A DNA stretch of 64,000 bases from Amnibacterium sp. CER49 (GCF_029846255.1 NZ_JARVWQ010000001.1:620001-684000), one strand, 5' to 3'; numbered from the stretch's first letter, positions 15,875 through 24,936 are shown. Translations and numbers: made by a program. The notes: generated from the sequence alone by a model not told the origin.

Positions 15875-16905
15875 ACCAGACCACCGCACCCGCTGTCGGA
15901 CCGGCCACGCCGGCGGAGCCGGGCACCGCAGCGGCGCCGGAAGCGACCGCCGCGAAGCGCCCGGCACGACCGCTGAAGGACCGGCTGCAGACGATCTCGC
16001 TGCTCGCGGCGCTCGTGATCCTGCCGGCGATCTTCACGGCCCTGAACCCGCAGTTCCTGTCCGGCGGCAACATCGACAGCATGCTGCAGCAGACCTCGAT
16101 CCTGCTGCTCGTCGTCGTCGCCGGCACGGGCCCGATCCTCATGGGCTCGATCGACCTGTCGGTCGGCGCGATCGTCTCGCTCACGGCGGTGTTCGCGGGG
16201 CTCGCAGCGCAGGCGCTCGGTCAGCCTGCCGTGTTCCTGGTGATCCCGCTCGGTCTGCTCGTCGGTCTCCTGAACGGCGCGATCATCGCCTACCTCCGGC
16301 TGCCGTCGTTCCTCGTGACGCTCGGCACCTCCTTCGCGATCAGCGGCATCGCCCTGCTCGCCTCCGGCGGCTTCCCGGTGCAGCTGCCGGCCGGCCCGCT
16401 CACGCCGATGTTCAACAAGAGCCTGCTCGGTCTGGTGCCGCTCCCGCTCGTCTACGCCGTCGTGGTCTGGGCGGTCATGATCATCTGGCTGCGCAGGACC
16501 GCGACCGGTCGCTTCGTGTACGCGATCGGCGGCAACGAGCGGGCGTCCGGAGTCCTCGGCGTGCGCGTCCGCTGGGTGAAGACGCTCACCTTCGGGGTCA
16601 GCGGGCTCTGCTGCGGCATCGCCGGCATCGCTCTGCTCTTCTCCACCACGGCGGCCACGAGCGAGGTCGGCAACGCCTTCCTGCTGCCCTCGATCGCGGC
16701 GATCGTCATGGGCGGTACGCCGCTCTCCGGCGGCCAGGGCGGCGCGGGGCGCGGCCTCATCGGCACCCTCCTGCTCGTCGAGCTGGGCAACGGCATGCTG
16801 ATCCTCGGGTTCTCGCCCGCGGCGCAGCAGATCGTGCAGGGGCTCGTCGTCGTCCTCGCGGTGCTGCTGACGCTCGACCGGCGCCGCCTGCAGATCGTCA
16901 AGTAG
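15871..16905 (+). CDS. Ribose-type ABC importer permease
   Basis: This 344-residue inner-membrane protein has about nine or ten hydrophobic helices and an Ala/Pro-rich N-terminal tail. Family blocks are clear: MGSIDLSVGAIVSL, LRLPSFLVTLGTSFA, YAIGGNERASGVLGVRVRWVK and GGTPLSGGQGGAGRGLIGTLL. These are diagnostic of RbsC/EryF-like CUT2 permeases, which act as homodimers with the tandem ATPase. ATG 15871 overlaps the ATPase stop by 4 bp. Confidence 0.9.
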   Translation: MNQTTAPAVGPATPAEPGTAAAPEATAAKRPARPLKDRLQTISLLAALVILPAIFTALNPQFLSGGNIDSMLQQTSILLLVVVAGTGPILMGSIDLSVGAIVSLTAVFAGLAAQALGQPAVFLVIPLGLLVGLLNGAIIAYLRLPSFLVTLGTSFAISGIALLASGGFPVQLPAGPLTPMFNKSLLGLVPLPLVYAVVVWAVMIIWLRRTATGRFVYAIGGNERASGVLGVRVRWVKTLTFGVSGLCCGIAGIALLFSTTAATSEVGNAFLLPSIAAIVMGGTPLSGGQGGAGRGLIGTLLLVELGNGMLILGFSPAAQQIVQGLVVVLAVLLTLDRRRLQIVK

Positions 16906-16915
16906 CGCCACGCCG

Positions 16916-18475
16916 ATGGGGACCCTGCTCGGCATCGACTTCGGCACCGGTGGCGCGAAGGCGACGCTGATCGACGACGAGGCGAACGTGCTCGCCTACG
17001 CGTACCGCGAGTACCCGATCCACCACCCGCAACCGGGCTGGTCGGAGCACGACGCGGAGAACTACTGGACGGTCGCCTGCGAGCTCGTGCAGCGCGTCCT
17101 CCTCGAGTCGAGCGCGGGCGCCGACAGCATCCGCGGCATCGGGGTGTCGAGCGCGCTGCCGTCGCTCGTGCTCGTCGACGAGGCGCTGCGCCCGGTCGCG
17201 CCCGGGCTGAACCTCATGGACCGGCGTGCCACCGCCGAGGTCGCCGAGATCCGGGAGCGCGTCGGCGAGGCGCGGATCGAGGCGCTCACCGCGAACAGGA
17301 TCGAGGACCATCCGGCGCTCGTGAACGTCGTCTGGTTCGCGCGGCACCGTCCGCAGGTCCTCGCACGGGCGAGCAAGGCGCTCACGATCGACGGCTTCAT
17401 CGCCGCCAGGCTGACCGGCAGGGCGACCCTGAACCGGAGCTCCGCCGCGTTCTTTGGCGTCGCCTACAACATCCGGGAGGGACGGTTCGACGACGGCGTC
17501 CTCGCCGCCGTCGGCGTCGATGCGGCCCTGCTGCCCGAGCTCGTCGACTGCGTCGAGATCGTCGGCACGACCACGTCGGCAGCGGCCTCCCAGACCGGAC
17601 TGGTCGCCGGCATTCCCGTCGTCGGCGGCCAGGTCGACTGCAACGCGGGCTGGATCGCCGGCGGGGCTGTGGAGGCGGGCGACGTGCAGCTGAACCTCGG
17701 CACCTCGGGGGTGCTCGGCGTCGTGCACCGCAACCGCGAGTACCTCTCGGATCCGGACGGGCTGCGGATGGTGAACATCCCCTACACGACCTCGCCGGCC
17801 GACACCTGGTCCGCGGTCGCCGTGACGACGACCGGCGGCCAAGCGCTCCGCTACCTCCGGGACACGATCGGTCAGACCGAGGTGCAGGTCGCGCCGTCGC
17901 TCGGCGTGAGTCCCTACGACCTCCTCACCCTCGAGGCGCGCGACATCGCGGCAGGCAGCGAGGGCCTGATCGTGCTGCCCTACCTCATGGGCGAGCGCTC
18001 GCCCATCTGGGACGCCTCCGCCCGCGGCGTGGTCTTCGGGCTCTCCCTGCACCACAGCCGGGGACACCTCGTCCGAGCCTTCCTCGAGGGCGTGGCCTAC
18101 GCGCTCTACCACTCGTTCACGGTGCTGCAGCGGACCGGCCTCGAGGTGCGGCAGCCGCTCGTCTTCAACGAGGGGGGCGCGCGCAGCGAGGTGTGGCGAC
18201 GGGTCATCACGGATGTGTTCGGCATGCCCTCGGCCCTGCTCCAGCAGCGGATCGGCGCACCTCTCGGCGACGCGCTGCTCGCCGGCATCGGCACCGGGGT
18301 GTTCGACGGGTTCGACGTCGCACGCCGCAACGCGCGGCTCATCGAGCACCTCGACCCGGACGAGACGAACCACGCCCGGTACCAGGAGTACTTCGAGATC
18401 TACCGCGAGGTCAGCGACGCCGTGAGCCCGGCGTTCGGCCGGCTGCACCGCCTCTCCCGCACGGGGCCGGCGTGA
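16916..18475 (+). CDS. FGGY-family carbohydrate kinase (xylulokinase-like)
   Basis: This 519-residue protein opens with the ATPase-fold phosphate loop LLGIDFGTGGAKATLID. It carries NLMDRRATAEV in the sugar-contact region, VVGGQVDCNAGW with the candidate catalytic Asp, LNLGTSGVLG and FNEGGARSEVWRRV near the end. FGGY kinases phosphorylate sugars and polyols with ATP; this sequence looks closest to xylulokinase/EryA-like members, but the substrate cannot be fixed. It follows the permease by 10 bp and overlaps the next kinase by 4 bp. The pair of different FGGY kinases in one operon suggests two phosphorylation steps or two substrates. Confidence 0.85.
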   Translation: MGTLLGIDFGTGGAKATLIDDEANVLAYAYREYPIHHPQPGWSEHDAENYWTVACELVQRVLLESSAGADSIRGIGVSSALPSLVLVDEALRPVAPGLNLMDRRATAEVAEIRERVGEARIEALTANRIEDHPALVNVVWFARHRPQVLARASKALTIDGFIAARLTGRATLNRSSAAFFGVAYNIREGRFDDGVLAAVGVDAALLPELVDCVEIVGTTTSAAASQTGLVAGIPVVGGQVDCNAGWIAGGAVEAGDVQLNLGTSGVLGVVHRNREYLSDPDGLRMVNIPYTTSPADTWSAVAVTTTGGQALRYLRDTIGQTEVQVAPSLGVSPYDLLTLEARDIAAGSEGLIVLPYLMGERSPIWDASARGVVFGLSLHHSRGHLVRAFLEGVAYALYHSFTVLQRTGLEVRQPLVFNEGGARSEVWRRVITDVFGMPSALLQQRIGAPLGDALLAGIGTGVFDGFDVARRNARLIEHLDPDETNHARYQEYFEIYREVSDAVSPAFGRLHRLSRTGPA

Positions 18476-19956
18476 GCTCGGTCCTGGCGGTCGACTGCGG
18501 AACGCACGCGGTCCGGGCGATCGTCTTCGGTCCGCAGGGCTCCCGGGTGCTGGCGGAGCGGCCGCTCCCGCTCGACCACGGACCGCGCGGCGCCGTGCAC
18601 ATCGATCCGGACATGCTCGCGCAGGCGACGGTCGCGGTGGTGCGCGCATCGCTCGAGCAGTGCCGTCGCGGCGGTGAGGACGTGACCGCGCTCGGCCTCA
18701 CCAACATGCGCGAGACGCTGCTGGCCTGGAGCCGCAGCAGCGGCCGGGCCCTGGCTCCCGGGATCATGTGGCTCTCCGAGGAGAGCCGGCCCGTGGTCGA
18801 CCGCTGGCGCCGGGAGGGCCGTGAGGATCGGATCCGTGCCCTCACCGGGCTCGCCAACGAGACGTTCTTCTTCGGCTCGAAGCTCGTCCACCTGCTCGAG
18901 ACCTCGCTCGAGGTCGCGACCGCCGCGGCCCGAGGCGATCTCGCCGTGGGCACGATCGACGTCTTCCTGCTGCACGTCCTGACAGCGGGACGCGTGCACG
19001 CCACCGAGCCGACCAACGCGTCGCGCACGCAGCTGCTCGACATCGGGACGGGTGCCTGGTCCGCGGAACTCTGCGATGCGCTCGGCGTTCCCGAGCACTG
19101 CCTGCCCGCGGTGCTCCCGAGCTCGGGGATGTTCGGCGTCACCGATCCCGACGTGACGGGCGCGAGCATCCCGATCACCGGGGTGCTCGCGGACCAGCAG
19201 GCGTCGCTGCTCGGGCACGGCTGCGAGACGCCTGGCGCGGCGAAGGCCACGCTCGGCACCTCGGGCGTCGTCTGCGTGCACCTCGGCGACCGCCGCGCCG
19301 ACGCGGACGGGCTGCTCACCTCGCTCGCCTGGAGCGCCGAGCAGGGTCCGCTGCAGTACGAGCTCGAGGGCTCCGCGTTCTCGTGCGGCTACACGAACAG
19401 CTGGGTCAACGACCACGTCGTCGGGGCGCGCGACGTCCCTCGTGACATCAGCATCGGTCGCGCGGCGTCTGAGGACGACCGGGTCCTACTGGTCCCGTCG
19501 TTCGCCGGGCTCGGCGCGCCCCGCTGGCCGTCGGGGCGGGGGGCGGTGCTCGCGGGGCTCGGGATGAGCAGCACGCCGGCCGACGTCGTCCGGGCCGGAC
19601 TCGAGGCCATGGCCTTCCAGATCCACGACCTGATGCTCGCCGCGACGGACGCGCTCGGCCCGGTGTCGACGCTGAGCGTCGACGGCGGCGGATCGCGAAG
19701 CGACTACGTGTGCGCGCTGCTGGCCGATCTGACAGGGGTCCCCGTCGTCCGCCAGGCGCTCTCCGAGCTGACCTGCGCGGGTGTCGCGATGGCCGCGGCG
19801 CGCGGCGGCGAGCAGGAGCTCGCCCTGCCGGACGCGGCGTCGGGCGCCAGCCGGTTCGAGCCCGGCGACCCCGACTACGCGAGGCGCGGCTACGACCGCT
19901 GGAGCGAGCTCGTGCACCAGGTGCTCGAGCGTCCGAGAGAGGAGTCCCCAGTATGA
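18472..19956 (+). CDS. FGGY-family kinase (glycerol kinase-like)
   Basis: This 494-residue protein starts SSVLAVDCGTHAVRAIVFG and carries the glycerol-kinase-type catalytic motif GVLADQQASLLGHG, then KATLGTSGVVCVHLG and the C-terminal STLSVDGGGSRSDYV. The early part reads TNMRETLLAW, where GlpK has a similar NQRET block. It is shorter than typical GlpK and the glycerol-contact residues cannot be confirmed by eye. GTG 18472 overlaps the previous stop, and its own stop overlaps the GlpD-like gene. A substrate related to glycerol or a longer polyol, passed to that dehydrogenase, is inferred. Confidence 0.8.
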   Translation: MSSVLAVDCGTHAVRAIVFGPQGSRVLAERPLPLDHGPRGAVHIDPDMLAQATVAVVRASLEQCRRGGEDVTALGLTNMRETLLAWSRSSGRALAPGIMWLSEESRPVVDRWRREGREDRIRALTGLANETFFFGSKLVHLLETSLEVATAAARGDLAVGTIDVFLLHVLTAGRVHATEPTNASRTQLLDIGTGAWSAELCDALGVPEHCLPAVLPSSGMFGVTDPDVTGASIPITGVLADQQASLLGHGCETPGAAKATLGTSGVVCVHLGDRRADADGLLTSLAWSAEQGPLQYELEGSAFSCGYTNSWVNDHVVGARDVPRDISIGRAASEDDRVLLVPSFAGLGAPRWPSGRGAVLAGLGMSSTPADVVRAGLEAMAFQIHDLMLAATDALGPVSTLSVDGGGSRSDYVCALLADLTGVPVVRQALSELTCAGVAMAAARGGEQELALPDAASGASRFEPGDPDYARRGYDRWSELVHQVLERPREESPV

Positions 19957-21611
19957 GCAGCACGGGAGGTGGAGCCCGCCGTGACGCGTGGCAGCGCGCC
20001 GACGTGACCGCGTTCGACGTCGTCGTGATCGGCGGCGGCGTGAACGGGTGCGCGACCGCGCTGCAGGCCGCCGCGAGCGGCCTCTCGGTCGCGCTCCTCG
20101 AGAAGGACGACTTCGGCTCGGGCACCTCGGCGTGGAACAGCCGTCTCATCCATGGTGGCCTCAAGTACCTCGAGCACGCGGACATCCGCCTCGTCCGCGA
20201 GTCGCTGCGCGACCGCGAGTGGCTGCTCCACGCCGCACCGCACCTCGTGTCGCCGCTGCGCTTCCTGCTGCCGTTCTACAAGCGCAACCAGCACCCGGCG
20301 ATCGTGCTGCGCGCCGGCATGGTCGCCTACGACGTCCTGTCCTATGACAAGACGCTGCCGCTCCACCGCGTCTACGACCCGCAGGGCGCCCTCCGCCTCG
20401 TGCCGGGGCTCTCGACGGACGGGCTGCAGGGTGGCGCCGCGTACAGCGACGGGCAGATCGAGCGCGCGGAGCGCCTGAGCGTCGAGCTCGCCCTCGCCGC
20501 GCAGGACGCGGGCGCACTGGTGCTGAACCACGCACGGGTCGAGGAGATCACGCAGCACGGCGGGCGGGTGCGGGGCGTGGCGGCGGTCGACGGGCTCTCC
20601 GGGGACACGCACCGGGTCACCGCGCGGGCGGTGGTGAACGCCGCCGGGCCGTGGGTCGATCGCGTGCTCGGACGTGGCGAGGGGGCCCGACCGCTCATGG
20701 GCGGCACCAAAGGCACGCACCTCGTCGTCGACCGGTTCCCGGGCGCGCCGGAGGGTGTGGCGCTCTACTACGAGGCCCTCACCGACGCCCGCCCCATGAT
20801 GGTCATCCCGTGGCTCGGGCGCTACCTGATCGGGGCCACCGACGTCCGCTTCGAGGGCGAGCTCGACACGGCGACCAACGACGCCGACGAGATTGAGTAC
20901 ATCCTCCGCGAGACGAATCTCGTGCTCCCCGGGGCCGACCTCGCGCTGGCGGACGTGAAGTGGGCGTGGACCGGCGTGCGCCCGCTCCCCTACCAGCCGA
21001 CGGGTCCGACCGGCGACATCACGAGGCGGCACACCGTGCATCGGCACGGCACCGACAAGGACGACCCGGTGGACGGGCTCTACTCGGTGATCGGCGGCAA
21101 GCTGACGACCTTCCGGTCGCTCGCGATTGACGTCGTCGCCCTGCTGCTCAAGGATCTCGGCGTGCGCCGCGCGGCGCGCCGACCGCTGCGGCGCCTGCCC
21201 GGAGCGCGTACCGCCGACTTCACCGCGTTCCGCCACCACTACCTCGGCGCCTCGGCGGCCGAGCCGGCCGTCCGCGAGCGGCTGATCGATCTGTACGGCA
21301 CCCGTGCCGTCGAGGTCGAGAGCCTCGCCCGCAGCCGCGACCTGTGGCATCAGGTGGGGAGCGCGCCCGGCCTCACCGCCGCGGAGGTGGTGTTCGCCGT
21401 CGAGCGGGAGTCGGCCGGCACCGTCGGGGACGTGGTTGCGCGCCGCGTCCTCACGGGGCTCGACGACGACCAGGGCCGAGCGGATCTCGACGCCATCGGC
21501 GAGGTGCTCGTCCGCGACGCAGGCTGGCCGGAGGAGGTCGTCGCCGAGCAGACGGCCGACTACGAGCGCTACCTGCGGAAGTTCGTCCCGGCTGCCGCCG
21601 TTCCGCAGTGA
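19953..21611 (+). CDS. GlpD-like FAD-dependent polyol-phosphate dehydrogenase
   Basis: This 552-residue flavoprotein has the FAD dinucleotide fold VVVIGGGVNGCATALQAA, the adjoining LLEKDDFGSGTSAWNSRLIHGGLKYLE block diagnostic of glycerol-3-phosphate dehydrogenase, and IGGKLTTFRSLA at the end of the FAD domain. The alpha-helical C-terminal DAO_C domain follows. Such enzymes oxidise glycerol-3-phosphate or, as EryB does, erythritol-4-phosphate, and feed electrons to the membrane quinone pool. ATG 19953 overlaps the kinase stop by 4 bp, so kinase and dehydrogenase are coupled. It ends 2 bp from the convergent regulator stop. Confidence 0.88.
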   Translation: MSSTGGGARRDAWQRADVTAFDVVVIGGGVNGCATALQAAASGLSVALLEKDDFGSGTSAWNSRLIHGGLKYLEHADIRLVRESLRDREWLLHAAPHLVSPLRFLLPFYKRNQHPAIVLRAGMVAYDVLSYDKTLPLHRVYDPQGALRLVPGLSTDGLQGGAAYSDGQIERAERLSVELALAAQDAGALVLNHARVEEITQHGGRVRGVAAVDGLSGDTHRVTARAVVNAAGPWVDRVLGRGEGARPLMGGTKGTHLVVDRFPGAPEGVALYYEALTDARPMMVIPWLGRYLIGATDVRFEGELDTATNDADEIEYILRETNLVLPGADLALADVKWAWTGVRPLPYQPTGPTGDITRRHTVHRHGTDKDDPVDGLYSVIGGKLTTFRSLAIDVVALLLKDLGVRRAARRPLRRLPGARTADFTAFRHHYLGASAAEPAVRERLIDLYGTRAVEVESLARSRDLWHQVGSAPGLTAAEVVFAVERESAGTVGDVVARRVLTGLDDDQGRADLDAIGEVLVRDAGWPEEVVAEQTADYERYLRKFVPAAAVPQ

Positions 21612-21613
21612 GG

Positions 21614-22600
21614 TCAGTCGGCGAGAAGGGCGGCCGCGGCGTCGGAGTCGGTAACGAGGGCGTCGATGAGCCCCATGCGGACCGCGGCGCGGATCGCCGT
21701 CACGCTGCCCCGGCCGCGGCTCGTCCCGACCGAGAGCCGCGCGGCGCGCATCTGCTCGAGGGTGACACCGATCAGACGGTCGTCGATGACCTCCGGCAGC
21801 GGCGTGCCGTCCGCTCGGAAGACCCGTCCGCTGATCTCGCCACAGGCACCCAGCTCGTGCCCGAGCCGGCGCAGCTCCGACGGAAGCCAGCGATAGAGGC
21901 GCGACTGCTCCGAGCCCCACGGGGCGATGGAAAAGACGGCGACATCCAGGCGGTCGTGCCACGCGAGCGTGTCGCGCACCTCGGGCGAGGAGCGCAGGGC
22001 CGCGGCGGTCGCGGCGCTGTCGAGGATCATCGGCGTGTACATGGGCACCGCCTCGCCGCCGCCGATCTCCGCGAAACGGCGTGCCGTGTCCCCCGCTCCG
22101 ACCACCTCGCCGTCGAGGTAGAGCGGGCCGACGAGCTCGACGACGGTGCATCGCTCGAGATGGGCCAGCTGCTCGGCCGCCGCGTCGGCGACCCGGCTCC
22201 ACGTGAGCCCGAGCACCTGCCCCTCGGCGACGTCGCGGGAGAGCAGGTCGGCGAGCCCCTTGCCGAGGTGCCGCAGGACGACCCCCGTCGTCTGCGCGGG
22301 GGTCGCCGCGACGACGACCGCCTCGCGCAGTCCGAGCGCATCGGCGACCCGCGCGCCCAGCTCGACGTCGATGATGCCGTCCGCCGATATCTCGATGCGG
22401 ACCATGCCGCGATCGCGCGCCTCCTTGAGCAGGCGGGCGACCTGGAAGCGGCTGATGCCGTACTCGTCGGCGAGCGCGACCTTGGACCAGTCGTCGAGGT
22501 AGTACCGACGAGCGATCTCGACGACGGTGGCGACGTCGACGGGTTCGGCGCGGCCAGGGGTACCACGCGTCTGCGTCGGATCCGGCCCCGAGTCGGACAT
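21614..22600 (-). CDS. SorC/DeoR-type sugar-responsive transcriptional regulator
   Basis: This 328-residue protein has an N-terminal helix-turn-helix (VALADEYGISRFQVARLLKEA, about 40-60) followed by MVRIEI. A SorC-type sugar-phosphate-binding domain follows, with VLGLTWSRVADA and ending SRGRGSVTAIRAAVRMGLIDALVTD. SorC members such as EryD and DeoR of Bacillus sense phosphorylated sugars and usually repress the neighbouring operon. AAGGAG lies 6 nt before ATG 22600. It is convergent with the operon and divergent from the SDR gene. Palindromes near 9022-9040 are possible targets. Confidence 0.88.
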   Translation of the reverse strand: MSDSGPDPTQTRGTPGRAEPVDVATVVEIARRYYLDDWSKVALADEYGISRFQVARLLKEARDRGMVRIEISADGIIDVELGARVADALGLREAVVVAATPAQTTGVVLRHLGKGLADLLSRDVAEGQVLGLTWSRVADAAAEQLAHLERCTVVELVGPLYLDGEVVGAGDTARRFAEIGGGEAVPMYTPMILDSAATAAALRSSPEVRDTLAWHDRLDVAVFSIAPWGSEQSRLYRWLPSELRRLGHELGACGEISGRVFRADGTPLPEVIDDRLIGVTLEQMRAARLSVGTSRGRGSVTAIRAAVRMGLIDALVTDSDAAAALLAD

Positions 22601-22833
22601 AGCACTCCTTGCCAGGACGCCGTCGGGCGATCCGCGTCCCCGGTCATCGTCCCACAGGGCGCGCCGCTCGCCGCGGCTCGTGCGCAGTCTGTGAAGAGCC
22701 GCGGTCTTCGGCTCGGGGCGCGGGCCAAGGCCTCGAGCATCGACGCGGAACCGGGCAGCAGCGACGACCAGCGAGGTCGAACGACGCGGAGCAGCGAACT
22801 CTGCACAACCGGATGAAAGTCGAGGACGGAACG

Positions 22834-23601
22834 ATGGAACGCGTTCGATTCGGGTTCGACGGCGCAGCCGCCGTGGTCACCGGTGCGGGCAGCGGGATCG
22901 GCCGAGCGATCGCCATGGTGCTCGCGGAGTCCGGTGCAGCGGTCGGCTGCGTCGACCTGCCATCGAGCAGCATCGCCGGGACCGTGTCCGCAGTCGAGGA
23001 GGCGGGTGGTAGGGCCATTGCCGTACCCGCGGACGTGACGGACGAGGCCGGTCTACGGGCTGCGATCGAGCGGATCGAGCAGCACCTCGGTGCACTTCGG
23101 CTCGGGGTGAATGCCGCCGGCATCGCGAACGCCGCACCCGCGGAGGACATGCCACGCGAGCAGTGGCAGCGCGTGATCGACGTGGACCTCACCGGCGTCT
23201 TCCTCTCCGCACAGGCGGAGGGGCGGGCGATGATCCGCGGAGGCGGTGGCGCGATCGTCAACATCGCGTCCATGTCGGCCACGATCGCCAACCGCGGGCT
23301 GCACCAGGCGCACTACAACGCCGCCAAGGCCGCCGTCGTGCAGCTCGGCCGGAGCCTCGCCTGGGAGTGGGCTCCGCATGGGGTGCGCGTCAATAGCGTC
23401 AGTCCCGGCTACACCTACACGCCGATGACCGAGCGACCGGAGCAGATCGACGCGATGAACGGGTACGCCGCGGACACGCCGCTCGGCAGGAATGCGCAGC
23501 CCGACGACATCGCCGGGGCGGTGGCGTTTCTGCTGAGCGATGCGGCACGGTTCGTCACAGGCACCGACCTGCTGGTCGACGGCGGGCATGTCATCTGGTG
23601 A
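22834..23601 (+). CDS. Short-chain dehydrogenase/reductase
   Basis: This 255-residue classical SDR has the NAD(P) motif TGAGSGIG near 16-23, an Asp after the second strand (VGCVDLP) that favours NAD(H), NAAG, a catalytic Ser in NIASMSA and Tyr161-x-x-x-Lys165 (YNAAK). It ends TGTDLLVDGGHVIW, as in polyol and 3-oxoacyl-type reductases. ATG 22834 is preferred over 22813 because GAGGA lies 7 nt before it. It is divergent from the regulator and probably oxidises or reduces a polyol or ketose of the island pathway. The substrate is not identifiable. Confidence 0.88.
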   Translation: MERVRFGFDGAAAVVTGAGSGIGRAIAMVLAESGAAVGCVDLPSSSIAGTVSAVEEAGGRAIAVPADVTDEAGLRAAIERIEQHLGALRLGVNAAGIANAAPAEDMPREQWQRVIDVDLTGVFLSAQAEGRAMIRGGGGAIVNIASMSATIANRGLHQAHYNAAKAAVVQLGRSLAWEWAPHGVRVNSVSPGYTYTPMTERPEQIDAMNGYAADTPLGRNAQPDDIAGAVAFLLSDAARFVTGTDLLVDGGHVIW

Positions 23602-23674
23602 CGCCGAGCGACGAACGCCTCGTGCTCACTGCGGGCCCTGACCGACGGAGCGCGGTCAGGGGGGCGTCACGCGC

Positions 23675-24382
23675 TCAGGCGTCGTACGTCTCCCCGCTCC
23701 AGCGGCGGGCCTCGAGCCCCTCCGGAGCGAGGCCGGCGCAGAGGCGCTCTGCAAGGTCCGCCGGCACCTCGGTGCCCAGCTCATGCTCGAGGCTGCCGAA
23801 CGTCGAGGGATCCCAGGCGAACGCCATGTCGTCGTAGATCTCGGTGAGCAGCGCCAGCGCCTGTGGGGACGGCTGGACGGAGAGCACGACGCTGGTGAGC
23901 CGCCCGTCGCGCGTCGCCCTCTGTGCGATTCCCGCGAGTTTGACGACCCCGCGCGCACCGATGCTGAAGTCGCCGGGGCAGTACTCCCCCGGCACCTCCC
24001 CCACGGCTGCATCCGCCCCCAGATCCCGGAGCACTTCGACGACCGCGTCCGCGACGCGCTGGTACACGGCTCGATGCCCCTCGTCGGGATCGATCGGCTC
24101 GACGAGGTCGATCACGGCGCTCGCGGCGTCGTAAACGACGGCACGACCCCCGGTGGGCCTGACCGCGGGGACGTACCCCGCTGCGGCAGCGGCCGAGACG
24201 GCCTCGTCGAAGCCCGGCACACGCGTCTCGCGCCGACTGAAGGCGGCGGTGGCGAGCGGCCGGTACCAGCGAACCAGGCGGGTCGTTGAGCCCGGGGTCA
24301 TCGCCCGCAGCAGGCGGACGCTGAGCTCGAGGTCGTCCGTCGCGTCACCGGTGGTCGCGTCGATCAGGCGAACGGTGCTCAT
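23675..24382 (-). CDS. Lipoate-protein ligase A-like protein
   Basis: This 235-residue protein has the biotin/lipoate ligase fold: FSRRETRVPGFDEAV, then R-P-T-G-G-R at 75-80 with AVVYD, then GARGVVKLAGIAQRAT with candidate catalytic Lys148. These match the LplA lipoyl-AMP binding segments. LplA-type enzymes attach lipoate or octanoate to a lipoyl-domain lysine. The only lipoyl domain in the window is the free carrier at 12636-12896 in the same island, so a dedicated pair is inferred. ATG 24382 is preferred over the longer frame because CACGAT, a weak -10, lies 8 nt before it and the extra N-terminus has no family match. Confidence 0.72.
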   Translation of the reverse strand: MSTVRLIDATTGDATDDLELSVRLLRAMTPGSTTRLVRWYRPLATAAFSRRETRVPGFDEAVSAAAAAGYVPAVRPTGGRAVVYDAASAVIDLVEPIDPDEGHRAVYQRVADAVVEVLRDLGADAAVGEVPGEYCPGDFSIGARGVVKLAGIAQRATRDGRLTSVVLSVQPSPQALALLTEIYDDMAFAWDPSTFGSLEHELGTEVPADLAERLCAGLAPEGLEARRWSGETYDA

Positions 24383-24634
24383 GCGCCGATCGTGGCACTC
24401 GGCGGTTGGGATCGCGCGGCTTGGATGCGGCAGCACGCAGATGCTGCGGCGGCTGGTTCCACAAGCATGGAGCGCCCGGGAGCGCAGCAGATCGATCGCC
24501 GTGCTTGGCGTGAGATTGATGCGAGATTTGCCGCTCCAAGGTCCTGGGCACGTTTTCGGTCATCGATCGCGGGCTGATCCTCAATCGACCTTTCCGAACC
24601 CAACTCCCCTGCCCGACGCGCCTCGCCGCCGCAT

Positions 24635-24659
24635 CTCACCTCACCTCACCTCACCTGAC
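24635..24659 (+). repeat. CTCAC pentamer array
   Basis: Four exact CTCAC units and one CTGAC unit in tandem, at the start of a tract where the + strand is mostly C and T. Confidence 0.8.
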
Positions 24660-24816
24660 CTTGTCTGTTTTCCACACTCCTAGGCTCCTCTCACTCCCCT
24701 CCTCGCGAATCTCCTCTCAGTCCCTCTGCCACCCGCTCCTCGATTGGTCCCCTTCACCCCTCCTTGCTCCTTCACCTCTCGTTCTTCCTCCTTCACTCCT
24801 CACACCACTTGTTCTG

Positions 24817-24924
24817 CCCTGTCCTGGCCTGCCACCTGTACTCCCGAACCACCCACTCACAACTTCAAGTTGTGTGTGGGTGGTTCGGGAGCGGCGCCAG
24901 CCGAGGTGGCAGGCCAGGACAGGG
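24817..24924. repeat. Long two-tier hairpin A
   Basis: Outer arms 24817-24837 and 24904-24924 pair perfectly over 21 bp. Inner arms 24841-24865 and 24867-24891 pair over 24 of 25 bp around a single-base loop. Three bases separate the tiers on the left and twelve on the right. This far exceeds a normal terminator; it could fold as a long RNA stem or extrude as a DNA cruciform. Confidence 0.85.
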
Positions 24925-24936
24925 CGAGACCCACCA

